From Oceanobacillus zhaokaii (GTDB lineage: Bacteria; Bacillota; Bacilli; Bacillales; Amphibacillaceae), in the NCBI RefSeq assembly GCF_003352005.1, contig NZ_CP024848.1:2179001-2243000 (forward strand): DNA of 64,000 nucleotides, read 5' to 3'. A program made the translations under genes and the position numbers. The notes beneath the pieces were generated by a model. That model worked only from the letters and a program-made list of their open reading frames with translations. It did no database searches and was not told the DNA's origin. This document shows positions 54,742 through 64,000 of the stretch, piece by piece (position 1 is the first letter of the stretch; the number at the start of each line of letters is the position of its first letter).

Positions 54742-55183
54742 CTAATAACTCATCTTGGCGTTTAAACATCTTTTCCTCATCTGCTTTATTCATATGATCA
54801 TAACCGAGTAAATGAAGGAATCCATGCACTGCTAGAAACGCTAACTCTCTTTCGAATGAATGATTATAATCAGCTGCCTGCTCCTTCGCCTTATCTATAG
54901 AAATAACAATATCACCTAACGTTAATGGTAGTTCTTCACCTATAATCTCGATTTCATTATCCAGTGATTCCTGCATCGCAAAAGATATAACATCTGTTGG
55001 CGCATCCTTTTGACGATAATTTCGATTTAACTCTTGAATTTCTTTGTTCTCGACGAAGTTTATTGATATTTCAGCTTCGCTTGAAATACCTTCCTGCTCA
55101 GCAGCAAAGTTAATTAGTCGATGTAGCAGATCAATATAATCGGATGGTACGGACTTCGTTTTATCAATAAAATCAATGTACAT
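54719..55183 (-). CDS. ybeY: Endoribonuclease YbeY
   Basis: A 154-residue zinc endoribonuclease used in 16S rRNA 3'-end processing and ribosome quality control. The metal motif is HGFLHLLGYDH, preceded by the usual DAPTDVISFA. The start codon follows the pgpH stop directly and the gene overlaps dgkA, so pgpH-ybeY-dgkA is one translationally linked unit. Confidence 0.96.
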   Translation of the reverse strand: MYIDFIDKTKSVPSDYIDLLHRLINFAAEQEGISSEAEISINFVENKEIQELNRNYRQKDAPTDVISFAMQESLDNEIEIIGEELPLTLGDIVISIDKAKEQAADYNHSFERELAFLAVHGFLHLLGYDHMNKADEEKMFKRQDELLGEFGIER

Positions 55184-57337
55184 TTATTTTGCCTCCTTCG
55201 ATGGATACTGAATACGCGAATGAAATATCCCTTTCAATGTTCCGCAAATTGTTCGATTAATAATTTTTAGTTGTTTTAATGTTAATGGACTCTCATCCAA
55301 TTGTCCATCCATCATACGATCATTAATAATTGCTGCAACTATTTCTTCTATTTTTTCCTCAGTAGGTTCGTTCAAGGAGCGGACAGCCGCCTCAACAGAA
55401 TCACAAATGCAAATAATTGCTGCTTCTTTCGTTTGCGGCTTTGGCCCTGGGTAACGGAAGGAAGTCTCATCAATATTCTCGTTTTTTTCCTTTTCTTTAT
55501 AATAAAAGAATTTTAATAAAGATGTTCCATGATGCTGTTCAGCAATATCAATGATTTCCTTGGGCAGCTTGTATTTCTTTAACTGATTCGCCCCATCATA
55601 TGGATGGCTAATAATTATTTTAGCACTTTCTTTCGGATCAATAAAATCATGTGGATTTCGTTTGGTCATTTGATTTTCAATAAAATACTGTGGCCGGACT
55701 GTTTTACCAATATCATGGTAATATGCACCAACCCTTGCTAATAATCCGTTGGCTCCAACTGCTTCACATGCTGTTTCACTAAGGTTCGCCACCATCACGG
55801 AATGATGATAGGTTCCTGGTGTCTCAGTTAATAGCTTTTTAAGCAATGGCTGATTAGGATTTGATAACTGTAATAATTTCATATCGGATAATACACCAAG
55901 TACTGTTTCGAAAAATGGCAGCAACCCGATAGTCAAGACAACCGATAAAAAAGCAGAAACAATTCCAAAACCAGATTGAATTAATAAATCAATTAAATCA
56001 TATTTTTCAAAGGATAGAAATACAAATAATAATATAGTAATTATGTTTACAACCATGACACCAATTCCCGCTTTTAATATCGATGTACGGTCTTTAACAT
56101 TTGTTAAGAATGTGATTGCAGCTAACTGGGAGAAAAAGAAATAGATTACCGCATCAATATTGAGTGATCCAGGTATCTCTCCATTAAAAATAATACCACT
56201 AATAATAGAAAAAAGTGCTGAAAAGATAATGGCAACCCGTTCATTAATTAATAATTTTAATAAAAATGCTCCAGTGGCAATAGGCACAATATAAAACATT
56301 TGATTTCCCGAAGTTAGAAATAAACTTACTATCTTTAATAATGAAATGATTAAGATGCTAATGCTTATAATGGAAATAAGCTTACCTTTTTCTAATTTAT
56401 TTTGCTTCCTAAGTATCGATAGCTCATAAGCAATCGTACTGCTGATTAGAATAATTAATAGCCCAAGCCCTATTGCCGGAAAAAAATTTCGTTGGCCATC
56501 TAGTAAACCGACTAAATTTAATTCTTCATAAATTTCATTTGTAATCGTTTGTCCTTCTTGAACAATCACTTCACCAGCTCTAATCATAACTGGATCCACA
56601 TTACTTGCAGCTTCTTTTCTAGCTTCTTGTGTTTGTTCCACATCGAAAAAGGAATTTTCAACGACAGCAAATTCACTAAGCTCTATTAAAGGCTGCTTGA
56701 GCTCCTCATTGAGTGATGCATATTTGATACTTTGGTTTATTTCCGAGATTGCCGATTGAATATTCTCTGTACGAACACCATTATTTAACACCGTCTCTAA
56801 GTTTTCGACAAGCAACTCTCGACCAATTTCCCGTTCATCTTTCGGTGTCATGATAATTTGCATCAGCGTCTGATTATCTAATGATTCGGTTATTTGTTCA
56901 GATAATATTTGTTTTAAGCGATTAACCTTATCCTGATTTGACAATGGGACAATCCTATCACCGTTCGCTTCCTCATCTTCTGTTTCAGACATTTCTTCGG
57001 ATTCTAATGTAGCGATTGCATCGAAAATTTCCTTAACATAATTGACTCTCTCTTCGGTTATTTCTGATGATATATTAAAGCGATCCGGTACTGACTGTAC
57101 CGTCTCTCTTGTTTTCCGTTCTGTTTCTTGTTCATTTTCAATTGTTATTGGTGAACGGATTGTTTCATTTGCTGTACTAAAGCGTTTTATGTCATATGTA
57201 TCTGTATGTACATTATTTAATGTTATGAAAAAGAAAAAAACGGCTAGTAAAGTGACTGATAAACTAATAGAAGTAACGTGCTTTCTTTTTCTAATAAATT
57301 CCTCTAATTTATTATTTTTTCGTACCTTTTTTTTCAT
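55184..57337 (-). CDS. pgpH: Cyclic-di-AMP phosphodiesterase PgpH (7TM-HD)
   Basis: A 717-residue membrane protein. One N-terminal helix leads to a large extracellular domain (about 45-270), then a block of seven helices and a cytoplasmic HD domain with HHSVMVANL, YHDIGKT and HPYDGAN. Such proteins degrade c-di-AMP, which governs potassium and osmotic balance. The extracellular domain is rich in acidic residues. It follows phoH in the usual order, but a terminator lies between. Confidence 0.94.
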   Translation of the reverse strand: MKKKVRKNNKLEEFIRKRKHVTSISLSVTLLAVFFFFITLNNVHTDTYDIKRFSTANETIRSPITIENEQETERKTRETVQSVPDRFNISSEITEERVNYVKEIFDAIATLESEEMSETEDEEANGDRIVPLSNQDKVNRLKQILSEQITESLDNQTLMQIIMTPKDEREIGRELLVENLETVLNNGVRTENIQSAISEINQSIKYASLNEELKQPLIELSEFAVVENSFFDVEQTQEARKEAASNVDPVMIRAGEVIVQEGQTITNEIYEELNLVGLLDGQRNFFPAIGLGLLIILISSTIAYELSILRKQNKLEKGKLISIISISILIISLLKIVSLFLTSGNQMFYIVPIATGAFLLKLLINERVAIIFSALFSIISGIIFNGEIPGSLNIDAVIYFFFSQLAAITFLTNVKDRTSILKAGIGVMVVNIITILLFVFLSFEKYDLIDLLIQSGFGIVSAFLSVVLTIGLLPFFETVLGVLSDMKLLQLSNPNQPLLKKLLTETPGTYHHSVMVANLSETACEAVGANGLLARVGAYYHDIGKTVRPQYFIENQMTKRNPHDFIDPKESAKIIISHPYDGANQLKKYKLPKEIIDIAEQHHGTSLLKFFYYKEKEKNENIDETSFRYPGPKPQTKEAAIICICDSVEAAVRSLNEPTEEKIEEIVAAIINDRMMDGQLDESPLTLKQLKIINRTICGTLKGIFHSRIQYPSKEAK

Positions 57338-57393
57338 TTCAACACCCCATTTACAGTCAGGTACTAGAACACTTGGACTCAGTCAATTTTTAT

Positions 57394-57440
57394 GAGAGCC
57401 ATAATTGAACTTATGCAGTAAGAAAAAATATTCTTTCTTA
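57394..57440 (+). repeat. AT-rich intergenic repeat, copy 3
   Basis: GAGAGCCATAATTGAACTTA, then TGCAGTAAGAAAAAATATTC and TTTCTTA align with 5484-5530 through most of their length. It lies in the 155-base gap between phoH and pgpH. It is non-coding. Confidence 0.55.
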
Positions 57441-57450
57441 TCTGCAAAAT

Positions 57451-57473
57451 AAAACCCCTGAGTTTCGGGGTTT
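57451..57473 (-). terminator. Terminator after phoH
   Basis: On the minus strand AAACCCC and GGGGTTT form a stem with a short loop, followed by TTATTTT. It lies about 20 bases past the phoH stop. Confidence 0.85.
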
Positions 57474-57492
57474 ATGACATAATAAATTGAAC

Positions 57493-58452
57493 CTAATTAC
57501 TGTTTTCATATGCAGCAATTATTCGTTGTACTAATGGATGTCTTACAACGTCTGTTTGATCCAGATGAACAAATTTAATACCATCAACTCGCTTCAGTAA
57601 TTGTTCAGCTACCTGTAAGCCAGATGTGACTCCTTTAGGCAAATCAATTTGTGTTATATCGCCTGTTATGACCATTTTCGAACCAAAACCTAAACGGGTT
57701 AGGAACATCTTCATTTGTGCTGGAGTCGTATTTTGTGCTTCATCAAGAATAACAAAAGCATCATCCAGTGTTCTCCCGCGCATATATGCAAGTGGTGCAA
57801 TTTCTATTGTCTCTCTTTCAATTAAACGTAAAGTATGCTCGGCACCAAGTACGTCGTGCAAGGCATCATACAATGGTCTTAAATATGGATCAACTTTTTC
57901 TTTTAAATCACCAGGTAAGAAGCCTAAGCTTTCACCGGCTTCTACAGCAGGTCTGGTTAAAATAATTTTTTTTATTTTCCCGTCTTTTAGTGCTTTGACA
58001 GCCATTACGACAGCCAAATAAGTCTTTCCAGTTCCGGCAGGACCTATTCCGAATACGAGATCACTCGATTTAATTGAGTTAATATAACCCTTCTGCCCAA
58101 GGGTTTTTACACGTATCGGTTTTCCTTTAACATTTCTCGTAATTTCATCCTCGAAAAGAGTTTCGAATTGATTAATTTTACCCTTTAGGGCTAAATCAAT
58201 TGCGTATACAACATCCCTTTCCGAAATAGTAAGGCCGCGTTTGATTACCGTTAATAATGCATTAAAAATCTCTTGGACATATGAGATTGCTTGCTTCTCT
58301 CCAGATACACGCACTTGTTCTCCTCTTGAAACGATGGATACCTTCAACTGTGCTTCTATTAATTTTAAATATTTATCATTTGTTCCAAATAAAGCTAATA
58401 CTTCATTTGGATCAGTTAAATGTAGGTCAATCTCGGTTAAGTTTTCTGTCAT
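57493..58452 (-). CDS. phoH: PhoH-family ATPase
   Basis: A 319-residue P-loop protein. Walker A is GPAGTGKT, Walker B is in FVILDEAQNTTP, and an N-terminal domain of about 110 residues precedes it. PhoH-like proteins are thought to act on RNA together with YbeY. ATG 58452, seven bases after AAGGAG, is preferred over TTG 58458. Its start lies three bases after the yqfD stop. Confidence 0.94.
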   Translation of the reverse strand: MTENLTEIDLHLTDPNEVLALFGTNDKYLKLIEAQLKVSIVSRGEQVRVSGEKQAISYVQEIFNALLTVIKRGLTISERDVVYAIDLALKGKINQFETLFEDEITRNVKGKPIRVKTLGQKGYINSIKSSDLVFGIGPAGTGKTYLAVVMAVKALKDGKIKKIILTRPAVEAGESLGFLPGDLKEKVDPYLRPLYDALHDVLGAEHTLRLIERETIEIAPLAYMRGRTLDDAFVILDEAQNTTPAQMKMFLTRLGFGSKMVITGDITQIDLPKGVTSGLQVAEQLLKRVDGIKFVHLDQTDVVRHPLVQRIIAAYENSN

Positions 58453-58454
58453 AA

Positions 58455-59654
58455 TCAATCTCCTTGGTTTAGAAGTTGTGCATCACCAATATTTTCCTCA
58501 ACTGTTATATATAAGTTTAATTTAACTTTACCATGGTCCATCGTTTCATGCAAAATTTTCTCTGTCATAATTTCTGCTTCTGGACCCAACTCTAATTGTA
58601 AATCTGCTTTTGCTTGTTCAATTCCTATTTTAACCGCTTCTTCCCTTGTTCTCTCACGCCTATTAGACTTTTTTTCACTTAATACATTTTCCACAACTTT
58701 AATTGGTGATTCCCATTTAAATATTCGCACTGGCGTTTCTGTCGATTCCCGATGGATATCCGAATAATCTGGTGTTCCAAACCCCCATACTGGCAATTGG
58801 AAATCCCCAACTTTTAGAAAATATTTCTTTTCATTATTTCCTGTTACTTGCTCATCATAGTAATTAAGTGGGATCGTCACAGAAACCTCATACCAGGTAT
58901 TTGCAGTTATCAGACCATCTGCAGCGATTAATTCCATTGTACCTTCCTCGTCTGTTTCATTGCCAATTACACCAGAAACTAGCAAGTCACCCTTTTCTAC
59001 ATAATCATTCACTTTTACACGAGGGATACCCTTTGAAACGTATAAATCTTTAATGACGCCATTCTTCTTAGCAACCAAATTTCGCGGTTCACCTGCTGGA
59101 ACTTCTTTGACGATAATCTTTTCAACGCCTTCAAGGTAAAAGGTTGTCCCTTTTTGATCAACTCCAACCCATAAGAGTTCCGGTACATCCTTCACCAATT
59201 GTTGCTGGATTAAATTCGGCGACTCTAAGGAGAAAATCCAGGCACCAGGATGTACACCATACTGATTTAATTGTTTGCTAATCTTCTCCTCAATATCCTT
59301 TGGAACACCAGTAATTTTTACATCCCAAATAATATTGGATAAAAAAATAACAAGAAAAAAACCCAATAATAATCCAATAATGAGTGGACGTTTCCTCATA
59401 AATCGTTTAAATAAGAAGGGATAACCCTTTTTTTGAATAAACGATACTTTATAACCTGTTCCTCTCCGTATTTTCTTAACGAGTTTAATATCTGTTAATT
59501 TAATTTTTCCTTCACATAAATCTGGTGCATGCTTTTTCATATCCCAAATTGTTATACCATGTTTTGAACATATTTGAAAAAATAATTCAGGTTGCTCACC
59601 TTTAATTAATATCGATACATATCCTGTTATAAATGATCCTTGAATTGGTTTCAT
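58455..59654 (-). CDS. yqfD: Sporulation protein YqfD
   Basis: A 399-residue membrane protein of the YqfD/SpoIV-type family. A short cytoplasmic N-terminal part (about 1-85) with MKPIQGSFITGYV leads to one membrane helix (about 93-110) and a large outer domain ending NLYITVEENIGDAQLL. In B. subtilis it is made in the mother cell under sigma-E. Start ATG 59654 is behind GGGGGAG at a short spacing; GTG 59666 is the alternative. It lies 15 bases after yqfC. Confidence 0.9.
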   Translation of the reverse strand: MKPIQGSFITGYVSILIKGEQPELFFQICSKHGITIWDMKKHAPDLCEGKIKLTDIKLVKKIRRGTGYKVSFIQKKGYPFLFKRFMRKRPLIIGLLLGFFLVIFLSNIIWDVKITGVPKDIEEKISKQLNQYGVHPGAWIFSLESPNLIQQQLVKDVPELLWVGVDQKGTTFYLEGVEKIIVKEVPAGEPRNLVAKKNGVIKDLYVSKGIPRVKVNDYVEKGDLLVSGVIGNETDEEGTMELIAADGLITANTWYEVSVTIPLNYYDEQVTGNNEKKYFLKVGDFQLPVWGFGTPDYSDIHRESTETPVRIFKWESPIKVVENVLSEKKSNRRERTREEAVKIGIEQAKADLQLELGPEAEIMTEKILHETMDHGKVKLNLYITVEENIGDAQLLNQGD

Positions 59655-59669
59655 ATTCTCCCCCACTTG

Positions 59670-59960
59670 TTATTCCTTATTATCTGGTAAAAACTTAACA
59701 TCTGTGATACTTCCTTCTAATAGTATTTCTTCAGGCAGCATCATTTTGATAACAAATGAAGTACCAGTAATCTGAACGAATCCTTGTTTCATTTTTAACT
59801 TTAGCTCTGTATCGGAATAAGTTGCCAAACCTAGATGGTTTTCTATATATACATGGATTTGTCCAATAATTGTAATCCGAGGTAATTCTAATATGACATC
59901 AGAAGGAAGTGCAAGATAATTTACCATTAACATTCGAACACGTTGTTGCCATTTACTCAT
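59670..59960 (-). CDS. yqfC: Sporulation protein YqfC (YabP family)
   Basis: A 96-residue protein with the YabP/YqfC pattern (LPRITIIGQIHVYIENHLGLATYSDTEL... ITGTSFVI). Family members are sporulation proteins of the mother cell. It heads the yqfC-yqfD unit, and in B. subtilis the pair is sigma-E dependent. I could not identify a firm sigma-E promoter upstream here. The gap before it contains the short repeat at 60105-60275. Confidence 0.9.
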   Translation of the reverse strand: MSKWQQRVRMLMVNYLALPSDVILELPRITIIGQIHVYIENHLGLATYSDTELKLKMKQGFVQITGTSFVIKMMLPEEILLEGSITDVKFLPDNKE

Positions 59961-60104
59961 AGATGCCTCACCCTCTCATATTCATATTTATGAATTAGGA
60001 GAAAAGATAAGAACTAAACTAGCTTAAGGGATAAAATAAATTCAATAAAGAAGCTTATTTCCTATTGATTGCTGAAAAGAGTGAACTTAATTGAGGGAGT
60101 TCTC

Positions 60105-60275
60105 TAGGACCGCTCGCTCCAGAAATACACTACGCTGGGGATAGTGCAGAATCTAGCGAAAAAAAGAATGGCAACCTCACTAGATATCGACGTTGACTGT
60201 AGCAATTGCTGGGCAGGTCTGAAATAAGAATTGGCACTAATATCAATTCAGCACTTTACACCATAGATTGTAAAA
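60105..60275. repeat. Non-coding repeat, short form
   Basis: CTCGCTCCAGAAATACAC is followed directly by TACGCTGGGGATAGTGCAGA. The first part matches 54011-54029 and the second matches 54186-54205, so the central palindromic block of the long form is missing. Further shared parts include CGACGTTGACTG against CAACGTTGATTA, TCTGAAAT, GGCAACCTCA and GCACTTTA. It sits in a 400-base gap between yqfC and the YqfB-like gene, which shows no coding frame. Confidence 0.7.
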
Positions 60276-60310
60276 ATGAATTGTTTTTTAGAATTAAGGA
60301 AATAAAAAAA

Positions 60311-60350
60311 GCCATTTACAGCAATGGTATTTCACCATGCTGTAAATGGC
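60311..60350 (-). terminator. Terminator after the YqfB-like gene
   Basis: GCCATTTACAGCA pairs with TGCTGTAAATGGC around a loop, and on the minus strand a TTTTTTT run follows. It ends about ten bases past the stop codon. Confidence 0.92.
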
Positions 60351-60359
60351 CTTCTTATA

Positions 60360-60899
60360 TTATGATTTTTTCCTTTGCTCTACTATGCTTTGATAAGGAT
60401 TTCTTGCTCTTGGTGAGCCTAATACTTCTGACATGATGATGCCATTTACTAATCCCTTACGCGTTAAGTTAGTGCGAAGCTGTTTCTTATAGTTTGCTTG
60501 TTCTTTTGATAATTCATTTACTGACTTCTCAAGTGGATTTGCAACGAAAGCATGATGAGAGAAATCATTATTTGCTTTGTTATCTAATGCTTTAAAATTT
60601 CCTTTGAGACGTTCAATTTGAGCTTTTTGTTGTTCTTCAATAGACATGGTTGAGACCATTGGCTTTGAAGGATGAGGAACATTGCTTCTCGATTGGTTTG
60701 AACCAGGTGTACGATTAGCTCTTTCCCTCTCATTTTGCTGCCTTCTAGATACAGGATTAGGAGCAGGTTTTGGGCGATTCGATTGCGGTTTCTTCTTTTC
60801 TGTTTCATCAGATTTCTTGCCGAAAAGTCCCATTATAGCGGAAATAATAATAACTACAATAAAAAAATTATCGAATATTAAATCAAGAAATCCACCCAT
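60360..60899 (-). CDS. YqfB-like membrane-anchored protein, function unknown
   Basis: A 179-residue protein: an N-terminal membrane helix (about 6-24), a long hydrophilic linker rich in Pro, Asn, Arg and Ser (about 30-85), and a helical C-terminal half (MSIEEQQKAQIERLK... RTNLTRKGLVNGIIMSEVLG). Its position after floA is that of yqfB in B. subtilis, which is shorter. The C-terminal segment with NGIIMSEVLGSPRARNP looks conserved and may bind a partner such as FloA. Start ATG 60899 behind GGAGGAG. Confidence 0.75.
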   Translation of the reverse strand: MGGFLDLIFDNFFIVVIIISAIMGLFGKKSDETEKKKPQSNRPKPAPNPVSRRQQNERERANRTPGSNQSRSNVPHPSKPMVSTMSIEEQQKAQIERLKGNFKALDNKANNDFSHHAFVANPLEKSVNELSKEQANYKKQLRTNLTRKGLVNGIIMSEVLGSPRARNPYQSIVEQRKKS

Positions 60900-60932
60900 C
60901 AAACTCCTCCTTTATCCATATTTCTTATCACC

Positions 60933-61928
60933 TTATTTTTTCCCATTTTCATCATTGTTTTCTTTGGTTAATTTCCCAATCGTATCACGCATATCTGTAT
61001 CAGCGTTAATATTTTCGTAATTTAGGTAATCCATAACACCCATTTTACCTGATCTCAATGCTTCTCCTAATGCGAGTGGTACATCAGCCTCTGCTTCCAC
61101 AACTTTCGCGCGCATTTCTTGTACACGGGCAAGCATTTCTTGCTCTTGGGCAACAGCCATTGCACGACGTTCTTCTGCTTTCGCTTGAGCGATATTTTTA
61201 TCAGCCTCTGCTTGGTCTGTTTGTAAAATAGCTCCGATATTTTTACCTACATCAACATCTGCAATATCTATCGATAAGATTTCAAATGCCGTTCCTGCAT
61301 CTAACCCCTTAGCTAATACTGTATGTGAGATTGAATCAGGGTTTTCTAGTACTTTTTTATGTGTTTCCGAGCTACCAATTGTACTTACAACACCTTCACC
61401 AACACGGGCGATTACTGTTTCTTCACCAGCACCACCTACAAGTCGATCAAGATTAGCACGTACCGTAATTCTTGCTAATGCTTTAACTTCGATTCCATCC
61501 ATTGCAATCCCAGCAATAAACGGCGTTTCGATAACCTTTGGATTAACACTCATTTGAACTGCTTCCAATACGTCACGGCCTGCTAAATCAATAGCAGCTC
61601 CACGTTCGAATGGCAATGCAATATTTGCTCGATGTGCAGCGATTAATGCATTTACAACCCTATCCACATTACCACCAGCTAAATAGTGACTTTCTAATTG
61701 ATTTGTTGTCACATTCAATCCAGCTTTATGTGCTTTAATTAATGGATTGATTACCCTGCTAGGAACAACACGACGTAATCGCATTCCAATAAGAGTAAAA
61801 ATACTTACCTTAACCCCTGCTGCTAAAGCGCTAATCCACAGTGCTACTGGTACAAATGTAAATAATATTGCTAGAGCAATAATAATAACCGCAATAATAA
61901 TTAACGGCATAAGGTCAACTAAACTCAT
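60933..61928 (-). CDS. floA: Flotillin-like protein FloA
   Basis: A 331-residue membrane scaffold protein of the FloA (YqfA) type. A short hydrophobic N-terminal segment embeds in the membrane (about 5-50), followed by a PHB-like domain and a coiled coil rich in Ala and Glu ([20 protein letters not shown]). FloA organises lipid domains and influences fluidity. It lies 26 bases after yqeZ, its usual NfeD partner. ATG 61928 follows GGAGGAA. Confidence 0.95.
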   Translation of the reverse strand: MSLVDLMPLIIIAVIIIALAILFTFVPVALWISALAAGVKVSIFTLIGMRLRRVVPSRVINPLIKAHKAGLNVTTNQLESHYLAGGNVDRVVNALIAAHRANIALPFERGAAIDLAGRDVLEAVQMSVNPKVIETPFIAGIAMDGIEVKALARITVRANLDRLVGGAGEETVIARVGEGVVSTIGSSETHKKVLENPDSISHTVLAKGLDAGTAFEILSIDIADVDVGKNIGAILQTDQAEADKNIAQAKAEERRAMAVAQEQEMLARVQEMRAKVVEAEADVPLALGEALRSGKMGVMDYLNYENINADTDMRDTIGKLTKENNDENGKK

Positions 61929-61954
61929 CCAAATTCCTCCTATAAATTCTATTT

Positions 61955-63286
61955 TTAATTAACTTCTTTAACAACAACCCGATTTCCTTCTACTTTTATT
62001 ACTTTAATTGGATTGTCCTTTTCAATAAAACTACCTTCAGTAACTATATCAACCCGCTCATCATTAAACAAGCCAATCCCAGAAGGACGTAAGGGTGTGA
62101 CGGCAACACCTTCTAACCCAATCAATTCTAAGCGGCTAACAGATGATATATAGCCAAGTTCTGTCGTCGTTTGATCGCGCAAAATAATATGTCTGAAAAC
62201 ACCTTTATCCAGGCCAATTCTTCTGAACAGAATAATGCCAGCTACGATAGCTACAATAAAGGCAATCGAAACACTCATCGCCATATGACTGACACTATAG
62301 CCCGACATGAATAGAGATCCTAATATCGCTGCAATTCCAATGAAGCCAACAATTCCTCCTGGTATAAAAAACTCCAGTATAATTAATCCGATTCCGAGAA
62401 TAAGTAATATTATTGCTTCCATACCTGCAAGGCCAGCAATAATATGACCATAGAAAAATAATAGTAGTGCAATAATTCCCATTGTCCCTGGTACGCCAAA
62501 CCCAGGAGAATATAACTCAACGATAAGTCCCAGGCTTGCTATAGAAAGTAGGATTGGTATCACAATCGGATTTGTGATGAATCTTGCAACCTCTTCAGCA
62601 AACGTGGGCTCTGTCTCCACAACAGAAGCTTCAGAGAGATCTAGTTCGCTTAATAGCTCTACCCTGTCATTAACTATTCCATCTGCGTAGCCTACTTCCA
62701 TCGCCTGTTTAGGACCTAACGTCAGGAACTCACCTTTCGGAGCATCATATTGTGGAAGATCTATATTTTTATCTGCCATCGCTGCTGCATAAAGTGGATC
62801 TCTTCCTTTTGACTCTGCAGCACTTCGCATCGCCGCTAACCAGGCAGACTGGGCTTTTTTATCTGCTGCATTACCATCACTTGTAATTACACCACTAGCT
62901 CCCATTGTTGCATTTGGCTTAAAGTATATATAATCCATATGTAGAGCGATGTATGAACCTGCAGAAAGTGCTTCATGTACAATGAAGGATGTTGTTGGAA
63001 TATCAATGCTTTGCAGCAATTCACCAATTTGACCTGCAGAATCGACTCTTCCTCCTGGAGTATCAATCTCAAATATGATATGATCTGCGCCAGATTCTAA
63101 TGCTTCGCCGACTGTTCTTGTTAGAAAACCTTCTAATCCCCTCTCAACTTCTCTTTCTATCGGGATTACATATACTGTCTTTCCACTTCCCTTTTCCGCC
63201 GCCTGAAATATATTTGGATTGGCTTGAAATGCCATGAAAATAATCGCAATTAAAAGAATACCCATTGTAATTCTTTTACCTGGCAT
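61955..63286 (-). CDS. yqeZ: NfeD-family membrane protease homologue YqeZ
   Basis: A 443-residue protein: signal-like N-terminus (about 1-27), a ClpP-like domain ([14 protein letters not shown], the catalytic serine in [18 protein letters not shown]), four or five membrane helices and a C-terminal OB-fold domain. Long NfeD proteins are partners of flotillins and are encoded next to them, as here with floA. ATG 63286 after GGGGGTGATA. A second, short NfeD gene lies at 36008-36637. Confidence 0.93.
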   Translation of the reverse strand: MPGKRITMGILLIAIIFMAFQANPNIFQAAEKGSGKTVYVIPIEREVERGLEGFLTRTVGEALESGADHIIFEIDTPGGRVDSAGQIGELLQSIDIPTTSFIVHEALSAGSYIALHMDYIYFKPNATMGASGVITSDGNAADKKAQSAWLAAMRSAAESKGRDPLYAAAMADKNIDLPQYDAPKGEFLTLGPKQAMEVGYADGIVNDRVELLSELDLSEASVVETEPTFAEEVARFITNPIVIPILLSIASLGLIVELYSPGFGVPGTMGIIALLLFFYGHIIAGLAGMEAIILLILGIGLIILEFFIPGGIVGFIGIAAILGSLFMSGYSVSHMAMSVSIAFIVAIVAGIILFRRIGLDKGVFRHIILRDQTTTELGYISSVSRLELIGLEGVAVTPLRPSGIGLFNDERVDIVTEGSFIEKDNPIKVIKVEGNRVVVKEVN

Positions 63287-63601
63287 TATGTATCACCCCC
63301 TTTTCACTTCTGTATAAATAGTACTACGATAAAGATATGTATTAGGTTTCATTTTTATCTTTTTAGATAATGAGACATGAAAGATTATCTAACAGCAATC
63401 TACTTAGATAGTATCATAATCGCTCGGCCAGCGAAATAGATAATAGGTTATTTAGTTCGTCTATTATTAAAACAGAAATCAACTTTTAAAAGTTATTTCG
63501 TAATGTGCACTGTAAACGAATCAATATCAGTAATTACTAAGTGACCATCCAAAAAAATGAAAAGGTCCTTATCGCTAAACAATAAGGACCTTTTCATGAC
63601 G
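63287..63601. other. Intergenic region between yqeY and yqeZ
   Basis: About 315 AT-rich bases. The right end holds the yqeY terminator. I see no gene or clear regulatory element in the remainder, which should carry the yqeZ-floA promoter. Confidence 0.5.
63558..63596 (-). terminator. Terminator after yqeY
   Basis: TGAAAAGGTCCTTAT and ATAAGGACCTTTTCA form a perfect 15-base stem with a nine-base loop. On the minus strand it is followed by TTTTTTT. Confidence 0.95.
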
Positions 63602-64000
63602 TTAATTTAATTGTTGTAATACAAGTTCATTTATTTGAGAGCCATCTGCCTTACCTTTTACTTTTGGCATCACTGCGCTCATCACTTTACCCATATCCTT
63701 CTTGGATGTAGCATTAACTTCCTGAATCGCTTGCTGAACAATTACTAACAATTCTTCCTTAGTAAGTTGTTCTGGCATATATGCTTGCACAATAGTTAAT
63801 TCTGTTTCAACTTTGTTAACAAGATCTTCGCGTCCAGCAGATTTAAATTCATGGAGGGAATCTTTTCGTTGTTTAACCTCACGTGATAAAATTGTTAATT
63901 CTTCATCTTCTGAAAGTGTCGCTTTACCTAGATTAATTAATTCATTTTGTATAGAAGCCTTGACCATACGAATAACGCTGAGGGTCTCTTTATCTTTACT
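63602..64000 (-). CDS. yqeY: GatB/YqeY family protein (5' end outside window)
   Basis: Partial: 132 residues are visible, and the frame is open to the right edge. The visible start reads [20 protein letters not shown], matching the part of YqeY that lies about 20 residues in. The C-terminal domain ([26 protein letters not shown]) is shared with the tail of GatB and is thought to bind tRNA. An internal ATG at 63967 is not the true start. In B. subtilis rpsU precedes it; that would lie outside the window. Confidence 0.94.
   Translation of the reverse strand, partial: SKDKETLSVIRMVKASIQNELINLGKATLSEDEELTILSREVKQRKDSLHEFKSAGREDLVNKVETELTIVQAYMPEQLTKEELLVIVQQAIQEVNATSKKDMGKVMSAVMPKVKGKADGSQINELVLQQLN

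Overview
The window is a stretch of ordinary core chromosome from a low-GC, endospore-forming Gram-positive bacterium of the family Bacillaceae. The evidence is a spoIIIA operon, yqfC/yqfD, sigA-dnaG, a comG operon, LtaS, FloA and gene order that closely follows the Bacillus subtilis yqe-yqf-yqg-yqh region. Strong purine-rich ribosome binding sites, some TTG/GTG starts and the general character of the proteins suggest a halotolerant genus such as Oceanobacillus or Virgibacillus; that genus-level guess is inference.

Layout. 1-3030: spoIIIAE (cut by the window edge), AD, AC, AB, AA, read leftward from a sigma-E-type promoter. 3059-7770: efp, a proline peptidase (yqhT), yqhR, an SA1362-family gene, a patatin-like hydrolase (yqhO) and mntR. 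7726-10470: a B12-dependent ribonucleotide reductase (nrdJ) with two NrdR boxes 31 bp apart in its promoter region. 10727-15432: yqhL, then the glycine cleavage genes gcvT-gcvPA-gcvPB behind a tandem glycine riboswitch. 15559-18214: SNF2 helicase yqhH, yqhG and the short gene yqzE. 18381-22288: the seven-gene comGA-G operon for the competence pseudopilus. 22619-28666: yqgY, yqgW, ltaS, glcK, yqgQ, gluP and an L33 gene lacking zinc-binding cysteines. 28937-34804: a small coiled-coil membrane protein, an MltG-like LysM-type protein, phoU, pbpA, a transporter (yqgE) and sodA. 35029-35619: six tRNA genes. 36008-42725: an NfeD protein, yqfZ, yqfX, yqfT, nfo, cshB, yqfO, trmK and cccA. 42830-51775: a membrane protein of unknown role, sigA, dnaG, the PpsR-type regulator yqfL, ccpN and glyQS behind a glycine T-box. 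51836-64000: recO, yqzL, era, dgkA, ybeY, pgpH, phoH, yqfD, yqfC, a YqfB-like gene, floA, its NfeD partner yqeZ, and yqeY (cut by the right edge).

How the parts fit. Glycine use is controlled by two unrelated RNA switches: a riboswitch senses free glycine before the gcv genes, and a T-box senses uncharged tRNA-Gly before glyQS. The sigA-dnaG, era-recO and ybeY-dgkA-pgpH groups are the usual replication, transcription and ribosome-maturation core. Sporulation genes sit at both ends (spoIIIA, yqfCD).

No novel defence, mobile or biosynthetic system is visible: there is no transposase, integrase, CRISPR array or foreign-looking island. The most interesting material is between the genes. Two related non-coding repeats, one long with nested palindromes and one short, lie at 53990-54345 and 60105-60275; the long one sits where B. 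subtilis carries cdd. A second short AT-rich repeat occurs in three intergenic gaps. Other points are a hairpin over the start of the gene after sigA, loss of the zinc cysteines in L33 and ComGA, and odd bases in three tRNA genes.
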